Part shown: positions 22,881 to 31,439 of the stretch, piece after piece
Layout: every line of letters begins with the position of its first letter
Position numbering within the stretch: position 1 is the stretch's first letter
Assembly: GCA_017436285.1 (NCBI GenBank)
Contig: JAFSDL010000050.1
Coordinates: forward strand, 1 to 62,469
DNA from: Clostridia bacterium
Lineage (GTDB): Bacteria; Bacillota; Clostridia; Oscillospirales; Acutalibacteraceae
Direction: 5' to 3'
DNA: 62,469 bases
Notes under the pieces: model-generated
Databases searched by the model: none
The model's input: the letters and a program-made list of their open reading frames with translations, nothing else
Told to the model about the DNA's origin: nothing
Program-made: the position numbers and the translations under genes

Positions 22881-25800
22881 ATGAATAGGAAAAAAGTTTT
22901 AAAAAAGGTAATTGCAATAGTAGTTGCTCTTGCTATAGTTTTTGGGATTTCAGCGCTTGTTGCAACGGTTATTCATAATCGAAATATCGCTGTTACTGAT
23001 GGTGGCGATAAGCCCGTTTCTTCGGTAGTAAAAGATGGTTTATCAGCTTATGAGCTTGCTGTTCAGTATGGTTACGAGGGCACAGTACAAGAATGGCTTG
23101 ATTCTCTTTCGGGTAAATCTGCATATCAGATAGCCGTTGACAATGGCTATTCAGGAACGGAAAACGAATGGTTAAATTCACTTGAAGCAAAAAATGAGCA
23201 AAATTTAACATCTATTAAATCTGCTTCGTTTTCTTCAAAAGGTGAACTTTTAATCACTCTTTCAGATGGTAGCACACTCAATCTTGGAAAAGCTGTTGGC
23301 TCAGATGGAAATAATGGTAAAGACGGAGTTGACGGCAAGGACGGACAAGATGGTATCAATGGTACTGATGGAAAAGACGGAGTAAACGGCATTGACGGTA
23401 AGGATGGCAAAGACGGTCTTGATGGGCAGAACGGAGCAGATGGAAAAGATGGTGTAGGTGTTTCCTCTGCATATATCAATGAACAGGGACAACTTGTACT
23501 TGTTTTCTCTGACTCAACAACCGTAAATCTTGATAAGGTTGTAGGAATGAATGGTGCTGATGGTGTTAGTATTACCAATTCTGAAATAAATTCCAATGGT
23601 GAACTTGTGCTTACATATTCCAACGGACAAACTGCTAATATAGGAATAGTTATCGGTGCTGACGGTAAAGATGGCATTGATGGTATCGATGGAAAAGATG
23701 GTACTAACGGTCTTGATGGTAAAGACGGTATCAGCATAATCGAAACAATAATAAACAGTAATGGTGAACTTGTTGTTACATATTCAGACGGTAATACATC
23801 TAATCTTGGTATTGTAGTAGGTGCTGATGGACAAGATGGAACAGACGGAGCAAATGGTATTGATGGTAAAGACGGAGTTGACGGAATAAGTGTTGTAAAT
23901 GCTGAAATCAATACTAACGGTGAACTTGTGTTAACATATTCCAACGGTCAGCGTTCAAACCTTGGTAATGTTATCGGAGCTGATGGCAAAGACGGTGCTA
24001 ATGGTAAAGATGGCATTGACGGAAAAGACGGAACTAATGGTGTTGACGGTAAAGATGGGCAAGATGGTATAAGCGTAACAAAATCAGAAATCAATTCTAA
24101 AGGCGAACTTGTTTTAACTTACTCAAACGGTCAGGTTGACAACCTCGGTGTTGTTGTAGGTGCAAATGGTAAAGATGGCGTAGATGGTACTAACGGTATT
24201 GACGGAAAAGATGGTGTCGGTATTGAAACAATAAACATCAATGCTAACGGTGAACTTGAAATCACCCTCACAAGCGGTACAACAATGAACCTTGGTGTAA
24301 TCAAAGGTGCTGATGGTAAGGATGGAGCAGACGGAACAGACGGTAAAGACGGACAGGATGGTGTCAATGGTCTTGACGGCAAAAACGGAACTGATGGTGT
24401 CGGCATAACCGAAACATCAATAAATGAATATGGAGAGCTTGTTATAACATATTCTGATAATTCAACTGTTAACCTCGGTACTGTTGTAGGTAAAGACGGC
24501 ACAAATGGTGTTGACGGAAAAGACGGAACTGATGGCAAGGATGGTCTTGACGGACAGAACGGTAAGGATGGCACTAACGGAACAGATGGTAAAGATGGTA
24601 TTAGTGTTGCCAAAACCGAAATCAATACAAACGGTGAACTTGTAATTTACTATTCTGATGATACATCAGCAAATCTTGGTATAGTTGTTGGTTCAAATGG
24701 TATCAATGGCACAAACGGTAAAGATGGTGTTGATGGTATCGGTATTACAAAATCCGAAATCAATGCTGACGGTGAACTCATTTTGACCTATTCCGACGGA
24801 ACAACTGATAATCTTGGTAAGGTTGTCGGTGAAGATGGCAAAGACGGTACTAATGGTACAGGTTCAACAGGCGTTGGTATTTCAAAAGCGGAAATCAATG
24901 CAGATGGTGAACTTATTGTTACATATTCAGATGGCACAACAGACAACCTCGGCTTAGTAGTAGGAAAAGATGGTATTGACGGTATCAACGGTATTGATGG
25001 TAAAGACGGTGAAGATGGAGCAGACGGTAAGGACGGTATCGGCATTTCAGGTGTAGATATAAATACAGATGGTGAACTTGTTCTCACATTCTCAGATAAC
25101 TCAACCGTAAATCTTGGTTGCATTGTCGGTGAAGATGGTATAGACGGAACTAATGGTAAAGATGGTGCAAACGGCACAGATGGTAAGGATGGAGCAGACG
25201 GTGTCGGTATTGCGAATGTTACAATTTCAACCGAAGGAGCATTAAGCGTTGAGTTGACAAACGGAACTGTTCTTAACCTTGGTAATATCAAAGGTGAAGA
25301 CGGTATCGGTATTTCTAAATCCGAAATCAACGCTGATGGTGAGCTCGTTTTAACCTATACAGACGGAAAAACAGAAAACCTTGGTAAAGTTGTAGGTGCG
25401 GACGGTGTAGACGGGGAAAAGGGCTCGGACGGAATTGGAATCAAAACTGTTACACTCTCCGCAGACGGCGAGCTTTCTATTCTTATGACTGATAACTCCA
25501 CGTACAACTTAGGCAATATAAAAGGCGCAGATGGTAAAGATGGTGCTGACGGTAAAGATGGCAAGGACGGAACTAATGGCGTTGATGGTAAAGATGGTGT
25601 TGACGGTAGAGGAATAGAAAGTGCGGAAATAAAAGATGGCAAGCTTTGGATTGTGTATTCCGATGATTTAGATAATCCTATGAATATTGGTGATGTTTAC
25701 AGCGTAACAGACGGTAAGTCTGTTACTGACGGACAACTTGTATATGTTTTGCTTGATGATGGCACATATGGCGTTAAGGCGGCGAGTACATTTGATTTAA

Positions 25801-26297
25801 CAAATTTGGTAATTCCGTCATCTTACCAAACTATTCCGATTACACAAATACTAGAGGGTGGTTTTAGTGGAAAAGACTTCATAACCTCGGTGTCTTTTCC
25901 TGATACTTTAGTCAAAATAGGCAGATATGCTTTTTACAATTGTGAGGGTATATCTAATATCGAAATTCCAGAGAATACAGCTCTTATTGGCGCGTACGCT
26001 TTCTATAATTCGGGAATTGAATCAGCCACATTCAAATCATCAAATACATGGTTGTCGGGTGATAGTGATTTTAGTTATTATTATTACAGAAGAAGTTATA
26101 CAACCAATTTGACTGATAATACGGATGCGACTGAAATCCGCATCAAAAATTATGATATTACGGATCCTGTATATGCAGCTGCTGCATTATCTGGAAAAGT
26201 TGAATTAGAATATATGATAGAAATCAAAAATAGAGGAACTCCAGATAAATATGATAAAACTTTTTATTGGTTTGCAAACGATTGGACTTGTATTTAA
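22881..26297 (+). CDS. giant collagen-like surface protein with alternating beta modules and a leucine-rich-repeat end
   Basis: 1138 residues. An N-terminal signal anchor (residues 8-30) is followed by two copies of SAYELAVQYGYEGTVQEWL-type motifs (about 54-100). Then sixteen modules of about 31 residues (INADGELVLTYSDGTT-DNLGKVVG type; the last one divergent) alternate with Gly-X-Y tracts rich in GKDGxDG, the collagen triple-helix pattern. Residues about 985-1080 look like a BspA-type leucine-rich repeat (VSFPDTLVKIGRYAFYNCEG, YAFYNSG). No LPXTG motif is present, so anchoring is by the N-terminal helix, if retained. Likely a fibrous, length-variable adhesin or structural protein. Strong GGAGG precedes ATG. 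Confidence 0.85.
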   Translation: MNRKKVLKKVIAIVVALAIVFGISALVATVIHNRNIAVTDGGDKPVSSVVKDGLSAYELAVQYGYEGTVQEWLDSLSGKSAYQIAVDNGYSGTENEWLNSLEAKNEQNLTSIKSASFSSKGELLITLSDGSTLNLGKAVGSDGNNGKDGVDGKDGQDGINGTDGKDGVNGIDGKDGKDGLDGQNGADGKDGVGVSSAYINEQGQLVLVFSDSTTVNLDKVVGMNGADGVSITNSEINSNGELVLTYSNGQTANIGIVIGADGKDGIDGIDGKDGTNGLDGKDGISIIETIINSNGELVVTYSDGNTSNLGIVVGADGQDGTDGANGIDGKDGVDGISVVNAEINTNGELVLTYSNGQRSNLGNVIGADGKDGANGKDGIDGKDGTNGVDGKDGQDGISVTKSEINSKGELVLTYSNGQVDNLGVVVGANGKDGVDGTNGIDGKDGVGIETININANGELEITLTSGTTMNLGVIKGADGKDGADGTDGKDGQDGVNGLDGKNGTDGVGITETSINEYGELVITYSDNSTVNLGTVVGKDGTNGVDGKDGTDGKDGLDGQNGKDGTNGTDGKDGISVAKTEINTNGELVIYYSDDTSANLGIVVGSNGINGTNGKDGVDGIGITKSEINADGELILTYSDGTTDNLGKVVGEDGKDGTNGTGSTGVGISKAEINADGELIVTYSDGTTDNLGLVVGKDGIDGINGIDGKDGEDGADGKDGIGISGVDINTDGELVLTFSDNSTVNLGCIVGEDGIDGTNGKDGANGTDGKDGADGVGIANVTISTEGALSVELTNGTVLNLGNIKGEDGIGISKSEINADGELVLTYTDGKTENLGKVVGADGVDGEKGSDGIGIKTVTLSADGELSILMTDNSTYNLGNIKGADGKDGADGKDGKDGTNGVDGKDGVDGRGIESAEIKDGKLWIVYSDDLDNPMNIGDVYSVTDGKSVTDGQLVYVLLDDGTYGVKAASTFDLTNLVIPSSYQTIPITQILEGGFSGKDFITSVSFPDTLVKIGRYAFYNCEGISNIEIPENTALIGAYAFYNSGIESATFKSSNTWLSGDSDFSYYYYRRSYTTNLTDNTDATEIRIKNYDITDPVYAAAALSGKVELEYMIEIKNRGTPDKYDKTFYWFANDWTCI

Positions 26298-26329
26298 TAG
26301 TATAATTTATGGAAATAAGGAGATTAATA

Positions 26330-26674
26330 ATGTTCTTGGATTCATCTGAAACCGGCAGAAATATTTCTGCAAAACTATATGCCGATGAAGTTGAAAAGGC
26401 AAAACTTTATATTAAAGGCTCTGTTCACTGCTTTTGTAAAAATAATCCTGATATACCTTTTTCGGTCCGTGTTTTGTTCGGCGGTGTAAATAAGAATTGG
26501 GATGACACTCCTTTGCAACCGATTTATAATTATTATGAAACACTAGGGTATACCGATGCAGAAGAACGTGCGGCAATAGATGTCGGCAGGCTTTTAAAGA
26601 CAGTTTTATCAGAAGATGAAATAAGAACATATACTCAAATAAAAGGTTATACTAACGAGTATATTCAAGCTTAA
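26330..26674 (+). CDS. hypothetical protein downstream of the collagen-like gene
   Basis: 114 residues, soluble, mixed alpha/beta composition; I recognise no family. The C-terminal half (YTDAEERAAIDVGRLLKTVL) looks helical. ATG 26330 lies 7 bases after AAGGAG; an in-frame ATG at 26309 lies upstream of that site. It starts 32 bases after the collagen-like gene, on the same strand, and is followed by a strong terminator, so it is probably the second gene of that unit. Confidence 0.65.
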   Translation: MFLDSSETGRNISAKLYADEVEKAKLYIKGSVHCFCKNNPDIPFSVRVLFGGVNKNWDDTPLQPIYNYYETLGYTDAEERAAIDVGRLLKTVLSEDEIRTYTQIKGYTNEYIQA

Positions 26675-26677
26675 TAC

Positions 26678-26720
26678 AAAACTGCACCGATAGGTTGATG
26701 CCTTATCGGTGCAGTTTTTT
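26678..26720 (+). terminator. terminator of the collagen-like gene unit
   Basis: AAACTGCACCGATA pairs perfectly with TATCGGTGCAGTTT across an 11-base loop, followed by T's. It also lies at the end of the minus-strand sialidase gene. Confidence 0.9.
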
Positions 26721-26726
26721 GTGATA

Positions 26727-28199
26727 TTATTTCCTCGTTTTATTATAAATCTTTGATTTAATGCTATCAACAAGTGAAAGTTTTGTTTTATCATTTACCT
26801 TCAAATCTTCAATTGTATAACCCTTTAAACTGAACTCTGCTTTGTCGCTTTCGTAAAGGTCAACGATACTGCCGTCGGAAAGCTCCGTTATGCAGGAATA
26901 TATGTAAGAGTACGGGTTTAAACTATCAGTAACTTTCTTTATATACTTCCATTCAACAACGTTATCTTCACCGTAAAGACCGATTCGGATAACCCCAAGC
27001 TTTCTGATTTTCTTCTCGGGACAAGCAAGGATAATTGCATCCTTACCATCAATTTTCTTTGAGTAATTTATAACAGAGAACATACAGTTTGAACAGTAGG
27101 AGAGCCCCTTGTCAATCGTATATTTGCTCCAGGTTTCGCCACCGTCTGTTGAATCTGTATAGCCTATAAATCCTGCTGTGTTTCGTGAATACATTCTCAA
27201 AACACCGTTATTCAATAAAACAAATTGGCTTTCGCTTCCTTTTCCTGCTTCGCCCACTTGCTTTGCTTTTTCAGAGCGGTGCCAGTTTTCGCCATCATCG
27301 GTGTAAATAACGCTTGTGTATTCCTTTCCTTCGTTGTTATCGTAAACGGAGAAAAGAACCCTTTGTTTTTCGTCTTTTTCAATGCATATACCAACACCGG
27401 GAGAGAAGCCTGTAAAACCTTTTGCGTTAACCTGAGTGTTGAGAATTTTGCCGTCAGACCAGGTTTCGCCTTTGTCAAAACTCTTTCTTACCCAGAGATA
27501 ATATGTGGGATAGATTTTAATGGGTGCATAGGCATAGAAAATATTTGCAATAATATCTTTGTCATTCAATGTGCCGTCCTTGTTCATTTGCTTTATAAGA
27601 ACAGGGGAGAAGGCATCACCGATTTTCTGATAAATGTTGTAAAATCTATCAACAAAATAATCATTATAGCTTGAATTATCGGAAAATTTTAAAACGGGTG
27701 CAAAACCATCTTCACCAAAAGTATCAACATAATAAGGATAATGAGATTTATCAAGAGTTGTGCTTTCGGCTTTTTCGTGGCTCGTTTTATCGCAGAGGGC
27801 AAGCTTACCGTCAATGAAACCGTTGCTTTTTCCGTATGTACCTGCTCTCCATAATCCCATATATGCAGGACAAGCGTCAGCCACGTGGTAAACAACGCCT
27901 TTTTTATCTTCACATATTGCTGAGTCGCAGAATGAGGCAGAAGTAGGGATTGCTTTGTTATGGTCTGCATCCTCCATATCATTGAAATGGTTTACCCATA
28001 CAATATCTGACCAGGTTTTGCAGTTATCGTCAGAATAGCGGATAACTGTTTCAATATTGGCAGGGTCATCTGTTCCGTTGCCGTAGCGAACATCACCACC
28101 GGCAAGAACTCTGCCGTTTTTAAGAGTAAGTATAGAGGGAATACGAAAAAGCTTGCTGTTTGCTGTACCCTCAGCATAAGGGTTTATAAAATTTGACAT
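26727..28199 (-). CDS. BNR-repeat sialidase (GH33-type neuraminidase)
   Basis: 490 residues. The N-terminal KLFRIPSILTL contains the FRIP arginine motif that binds the sialic acid carboxylate. Asp-boxes of the S-x-D-x-G-x-T-W type follow: SDDNCKTW (degenerate), SFDKGETW, YTDDGENW and STDGGETW. GTDDPANIE is the likely acid/base Asp region. No signal peptide, lectin domain or anchor is present, so it appears intracellular and would act on imported sialosides. It follows the GH38 gene by 12 bases, with its GGAG overlapping the upstream stop codon, so the two are translationally linked. Confidence 0.88.
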   Translation of the reverse strand: MSNFINPYAEGTANSKLFRIPSILTLKNGRVLAGGDVRYGNGTDDPANIETVIRYSDDNCKTWSDIVWVNHFNDMEDADHNKAIPTSASFCDSAICEDKKGVVYHVADACPAYMGLWRAGTYGKSNGFIDGKLALCDKTSHEKAESTTLDKSHYPYYVDTFGEDGFAPVLKFSDNSSYNDYFVDRFYNIYQKIGDAFSPVLIKQMNKDGTLNDKDIIANIFYAYAPIKIYPTYYLWVRKSFDKGETWSDGKILNTQVNAKGFTGFSPGVGICIEKDEKQRVLFSVYDNNEGKEYTSVIYTDDGENWHRSEKAKQVGEAGKGSESQFVLLNNGVLRMYSRNTAGFIGYTDSTDGGETWSKYTIDKGLSYCSNCMFSVINYSKKIDGKDAIILACPEKKIRKLGVIRIGLYGEDNVVEWKYIKKVTDSLNPYSYIYSCITELSDGSIVDLYESDKAEFSLKGYTIEDLKVNDKTKLSLVDSIKSKIYNKTRK

Positions 28200-28211
28200 T
28201 TCAGTATCTCC

Positions 28212-31200
28212 TTAAACCAATCTGAATGTTTTAACCTCAAATGGTGTAACATTAAAGGTAATTGTATTGTTTTTGAATTCAATCTCTTTTTCATCAACCT
28301 CCATAAGATTACATTCGTAAGCCTTTGTGAAGGGAAGATTGATTGTAAGATTTCTTTCGCCACGAACTCTTCTGCTCTGATAAACACGAACTATAATTCC
28401 GTTACCATCCTGAGCCTGCTTAACTGCGTCAATAACAATATCATCATTATCGCAGTTAATGTAGCTGAAGCTTTCGGGAAGAGTGCCGGCCTTTGCAGTA
28501 ACGGGAATACCCTTAAGAGCAAAGTTGAGCTTGAACGCTTCCTCAACTGTACCGCCTGTCTGCCAGGTGCCTGCGTGGGGATAGTAGGAATAAGTAAAGC
28601 TATGGTGACCTAAATCGCCGTATCTGTCAGGAGTTGTGGGCGCACGAAGAAGAGTGATTCTCATTCTGCTGTTGAGAATGTCGTAACCATACTTACAATC
28701 GTTGAGAATGCTTACGCCATAATCACCTTCGGAAAGGTCTGCCCATTTATGAGCGCATTGCTCAAATCGCGCCGCATCAAATGAAGAGTTGCGATGAGTG
28801 GGACGTTTGATTGCACCGTGAGCAGCCTCAAAGGTTGCTTCTGTGTTAAGAACATTAACATCAAATGCTGCTTTCATAACCTTATCGCGCTCCTGCCAGT
28901 CAACCTCTGTTTCAAAGAGTAACTGTCTGCTGCCTGCATAGAGGATAATATTCTGTTCAATAGTTGATTTGTTGAATTTTCTCACAACTTTAAGAACAGC
29001 TCTTACAGGTGAACATTCGGTAATTTCAACGCTTTCTGCTTTTTCAAGAACCCATTTTTTCTTTTCATAGTTCTGTTCAAGGTTCCAGGCTGTTTCGTGA
29101 ATACATTTATCAATGAAAACGGAAATAACATTACCCTTACCGTCAAGAGTTTCGCGGTTGTTTTCTTTATCGAAAATTGATGTAAGAATACCGTTCTCAT
29201 CATAAGTAATCTTAAGAATTTCGTTTTCGATAATTCCGTTACCGATTTTAATACAGTCTTTTTCTTCCGCTTCTCCGAAAGCAAAGAATTTATAACCCAT
29301 AGCAGGAACATTATCTGCAATAAATTCGGTGTATTCCTCGCCATCCTTGGTGAATACTCTTGAAAGGGCACCGATTTTTTTGTTGCCCTTAACAGTAACA
29401 GGCGCAGTAACCTCAGTTGAAATCATATTCCATACAACAACACCGTCTTTTTCTGCGGTGATGTTTGCGGTAATGCCTTCAAGAGCAGAGCAGAAAATTT
29501 CTGTTCCGTCCTTTTCAAGCTTTGCAAAATCGGGACGACAGTCCTCCATTGCCTCGTGAATGGATGTGCCGGGAAGAATATCGTGGAACTGATTTTTGAG
29601 GAATAAGAGCCAAAGGTTCTGTAATCTTTCAATATCATAACCGCCACCGAAAACCCCTGCCATTTCGCAACGACTCAAAAGGAATTCGTTTTTGCGGTTG
29701 CCCTTTTTGATAAAGCCCTGACTTGTGTATGTACCGCGATGGTTTTCATAATAAAGCTCATCGCAGTAGGTAGGAAGCTCCTCGCGGATTTTTTCAGCTT
29801 CCGCAAAGAATTCTGCAGGATGCCCCATTCTTGTTTTGGGAAGACCGGGGAAATTCTTAAGTCGCTTTGCATTTTCAAGCATTCTGTAGGTGCTTCCACC
29901 GCCACCGTCACCGTAACCGAACATACCAAAGCCTGTTTTCATAACGTGCTTCAAGTCGTTGTTAAATGATGCATCGCAAACCTGCTTGGGGTCATAATCG
30001 CCCTGATAATGTGAACGCTGATTAAGTGCAAGAATTTCTGAACCGTCTGCACCCTTCCACTTGAAAAGAGTGTGAGGGAAGCGGTTGGTATCCTGATTAA
30101 GAAGCTTTGTTGTAATAAAATATTTCATACCGCTCTTTTTGATAATCTGCGGTAAAGCGTAAGAGAAGCCGAAACAGTCGGGAAGCCAATATGTATCTGA
30201 TGAAACGCCGAATTCCTTAAGGAAGAATTCTCTTCCGTAAAGAAGCTGACGAATCATACTTTCACCGGAGGCAATATTAGTATCGCATTCAACCCAGGTG
30301 TTACCGACAATATTCCATTGACCGTTTTTAACCTTTTCCTTAATTCTCTCATAAAGCTCGGGATAATTCTTTTTAATCATATCATAGGCAATTGCCTGAC
30401 TTTGTGTGAATGTAAATTCAGGGTAAACATCCATAAGAGCAAGGTTGTTTGCAAAGGTTCTTGCGCTCTTTCTTTCTGTTTCCTGAATTCTCCAGAGCCA
30501 CGCAATATCAATATGAGAGTGACCGTCAAAAATAACCTCAGAGGAGGCGGTATATTCAATTTCAGAAAGCTTTTTATCAAAATGCTCGCAGGCTATTGCA
30601 ATTGATTTTCTTGTTTCGCTTTCCTCAAAATCAAAGTCTACAAGGTGGAGTGAATCGTCAAGAACCTTGTAAACGCTTTCTTTAATGAATTCATCTTTAA
30701 TGCAGGGGAGTGCATCCCAGGCGGTAACGCAGTTAAGATAGAATTTTTCGCAGATTTCATCAACAACTGCAAAGCTTGCAAATTTAAGTGTGTATTCGCA
30801 TTCCTTGATTCCTTCCATACCCATATCGCAGAAGCCTGCTGAGTCAATGCAAGCCTCAAGCTCAATTTCCATAGGCTCGCCGAAGGTAAGGAAATTTTCT
30901 GTAATATTAACAGTTTCTCTGCCAACCCAACCGCTCTTTTCTCTTGAAGAAACGGAGTTTGCAATTTTACCGTTGATTCTTACAAGAATTTCACCGCCGA
31001 AATCAAGGTTGAGATAGATTTTCTGACCCTTGAAGCTTTCGGGAAGAGTAACAGTTGTTTTAAAAATTCTTGCGCAGTCATAACGAGCAAGCCAATGGTC
31101 GCCAAGCTTAAGTGTTTTCGTTGTTTCGGGGTAGAATTTATGCTGCCCCTCGCCAAGATAATCACCGTCATAGGTTTCCCAAGAGGGCATATCAATTTTT

Positions 31201-31268
31201 TCTTTGATGCAGTATTTATTCAACTGCTTGAGCATATCGAATAAAACGCCTTGCTTAGGTGTTTTCAT
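28212..31268 (-). CDS. glycoside hydrolase family 38 alpha-mannosidase (copy 1)
   Basis: 1018 residues, usual GH38 length. The N-terminal beta domain is followed by the catalytic domain with GHSHIDIAWLWR (zinc ligands His250, His252 or nearby and Asp254), WVECDTNIASGESM, WLPDCFGFS (nucleophile Asp364) and GDGGGG; the C-terminal beta domains end near FEVKTFRLV. GH38 cleaves alpha-mannosides such as N-glycan cores. No signal peptide, hence cytoplasmic. ATG 31268 is chosen because AGGAG lies 8 bases upstream. Operon with the sialidase; a paralogue lies at 55.6 kb. Confidence 0.93.
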   Translation of the reverse strand: MKTPKQGVLFDMLKQLNKYCIKEKIDMPSWETYDGDYLGEGQHKFYPETTKTLKLGDHWLARYDCARIFKTTVTLPESFKGQKIYLNLDFGGEILVRINGKIANSVSSREKSGWVGRETVNITENFLTFGEPMEIELEACIDSAGFCDMGMEGIKECEYTLKFASFAVVDEICEKFYLNCVTAWDALPCIKDEFIKESVYKVLDDSLHLVDFDFEESETRKSIAIACEHFDKKLSEIEYTASSEVIFDGHSHIDIAWLWRIQETERKSARTFANNLALMDVYPEFTFTQSQAIAYDMIKKNYPELYERIKEKVKNGQWNIVGNTWVECDTNIASGESMIRQLLYGREFFLKEFGVSSDTYWLPDCFGFSYALPQIIKKSGMKYFITTKLLNQDTNRFPHTLFKWKGADGSEILALNQRSHYQGDYDPKQVCDASFNNDLKHVMKTGFGMFGYGDGGGGSTYRMLENAKRLKNFPGLPKTRMGHPAEFFAEAEKIREELPTYCDELYYENHRGTYTSQGFIKKGNRKNEFLLSRCEMAGVFGGGYDIERLQNLWLLFLKNQFHDILPGTSIHEAMEDCRPDFAKLEKDGTEIFCSALEGITANITAEKDGVVVWNMISTEVTAPVTVKGNKKIGALSRVFTKDGEEYTEFIADNVPAMGYKFFAFGEAEEKDCIKIGNGIIENEILKITYDENGILTSIFDKENNRETLDGKGNVISVFIDKCIHETAWNLEQNYEKKKWVLEKAESVEITECSPVRAVLKVVRKFNKSTIEQNIILYAGSRQLLFETEVDWQERDKVMKAAFDVNVLNTEATFEAAHGAIKRPTHRNSSFDAARFEQCAHKWADLSEGDYGVSILNDCKYGYDILNSRMRITLLRAPTTPDRYGDLGHHSFTYSYYPHAGTWQTGGTVEEAFKLNFALKGIPVTAKAGTLPESFSYINCDNDDIVIDAVKQAQDGNGIIVRVYQSRRVRGERNLTINLPFTKAYECNLMEVDEKEIEFKNNTITFNVTPFEVKTFRLV

Positions 31269-31374
31269 AGAATCAACTCCTGAAATTTTCAATATATCTA
31301 AATAATACCATAACAGGCTATGTATGAGCAACAAAAGAATTTGAAAAATCGGGGTTAAAATATAACAAAAATTA

Positions 31375-31403
31375 TTGAGATAAATTGTAATTGTTGATAT
31401 AAT
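31375..31403 (+). promoter_or_regulatory. sigma-A-type promoter of uvrBA
   Basis: TTGAGA (31375-31380), a 17-bp spacer and TATAAT (31398-31403). No GAACnnnnGTTC LexA box is visible between 31320 and 31440. Confidence 0.6.
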
Positions 31404-31439
31404 ATAATATTGACAAAATGAAAATAAAGAGGTGAGAGT

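Noticed and set aside
23147-23944. Long minus-strand open frame (265 codons) and similar ones at 24131-24625, 24788-25330 and 25355-25642 opposite the collagen-like gene
   Set aside because: They are rich in Pro and Ser only because they mirror the Gly-X-Y code, have no ribosome binding sites and follow the repeat periodicity. Antisense shadows.
22881-26297. Collagen-like gene considered as phage tail fibre
   Set aside because: SAYELAV...EWL motifs and Gly-X-Y tracts also occur in phage fibres, but no phage structural, lysis or integrase gene is nearby and the protein has an N-terminal membrane anchor.
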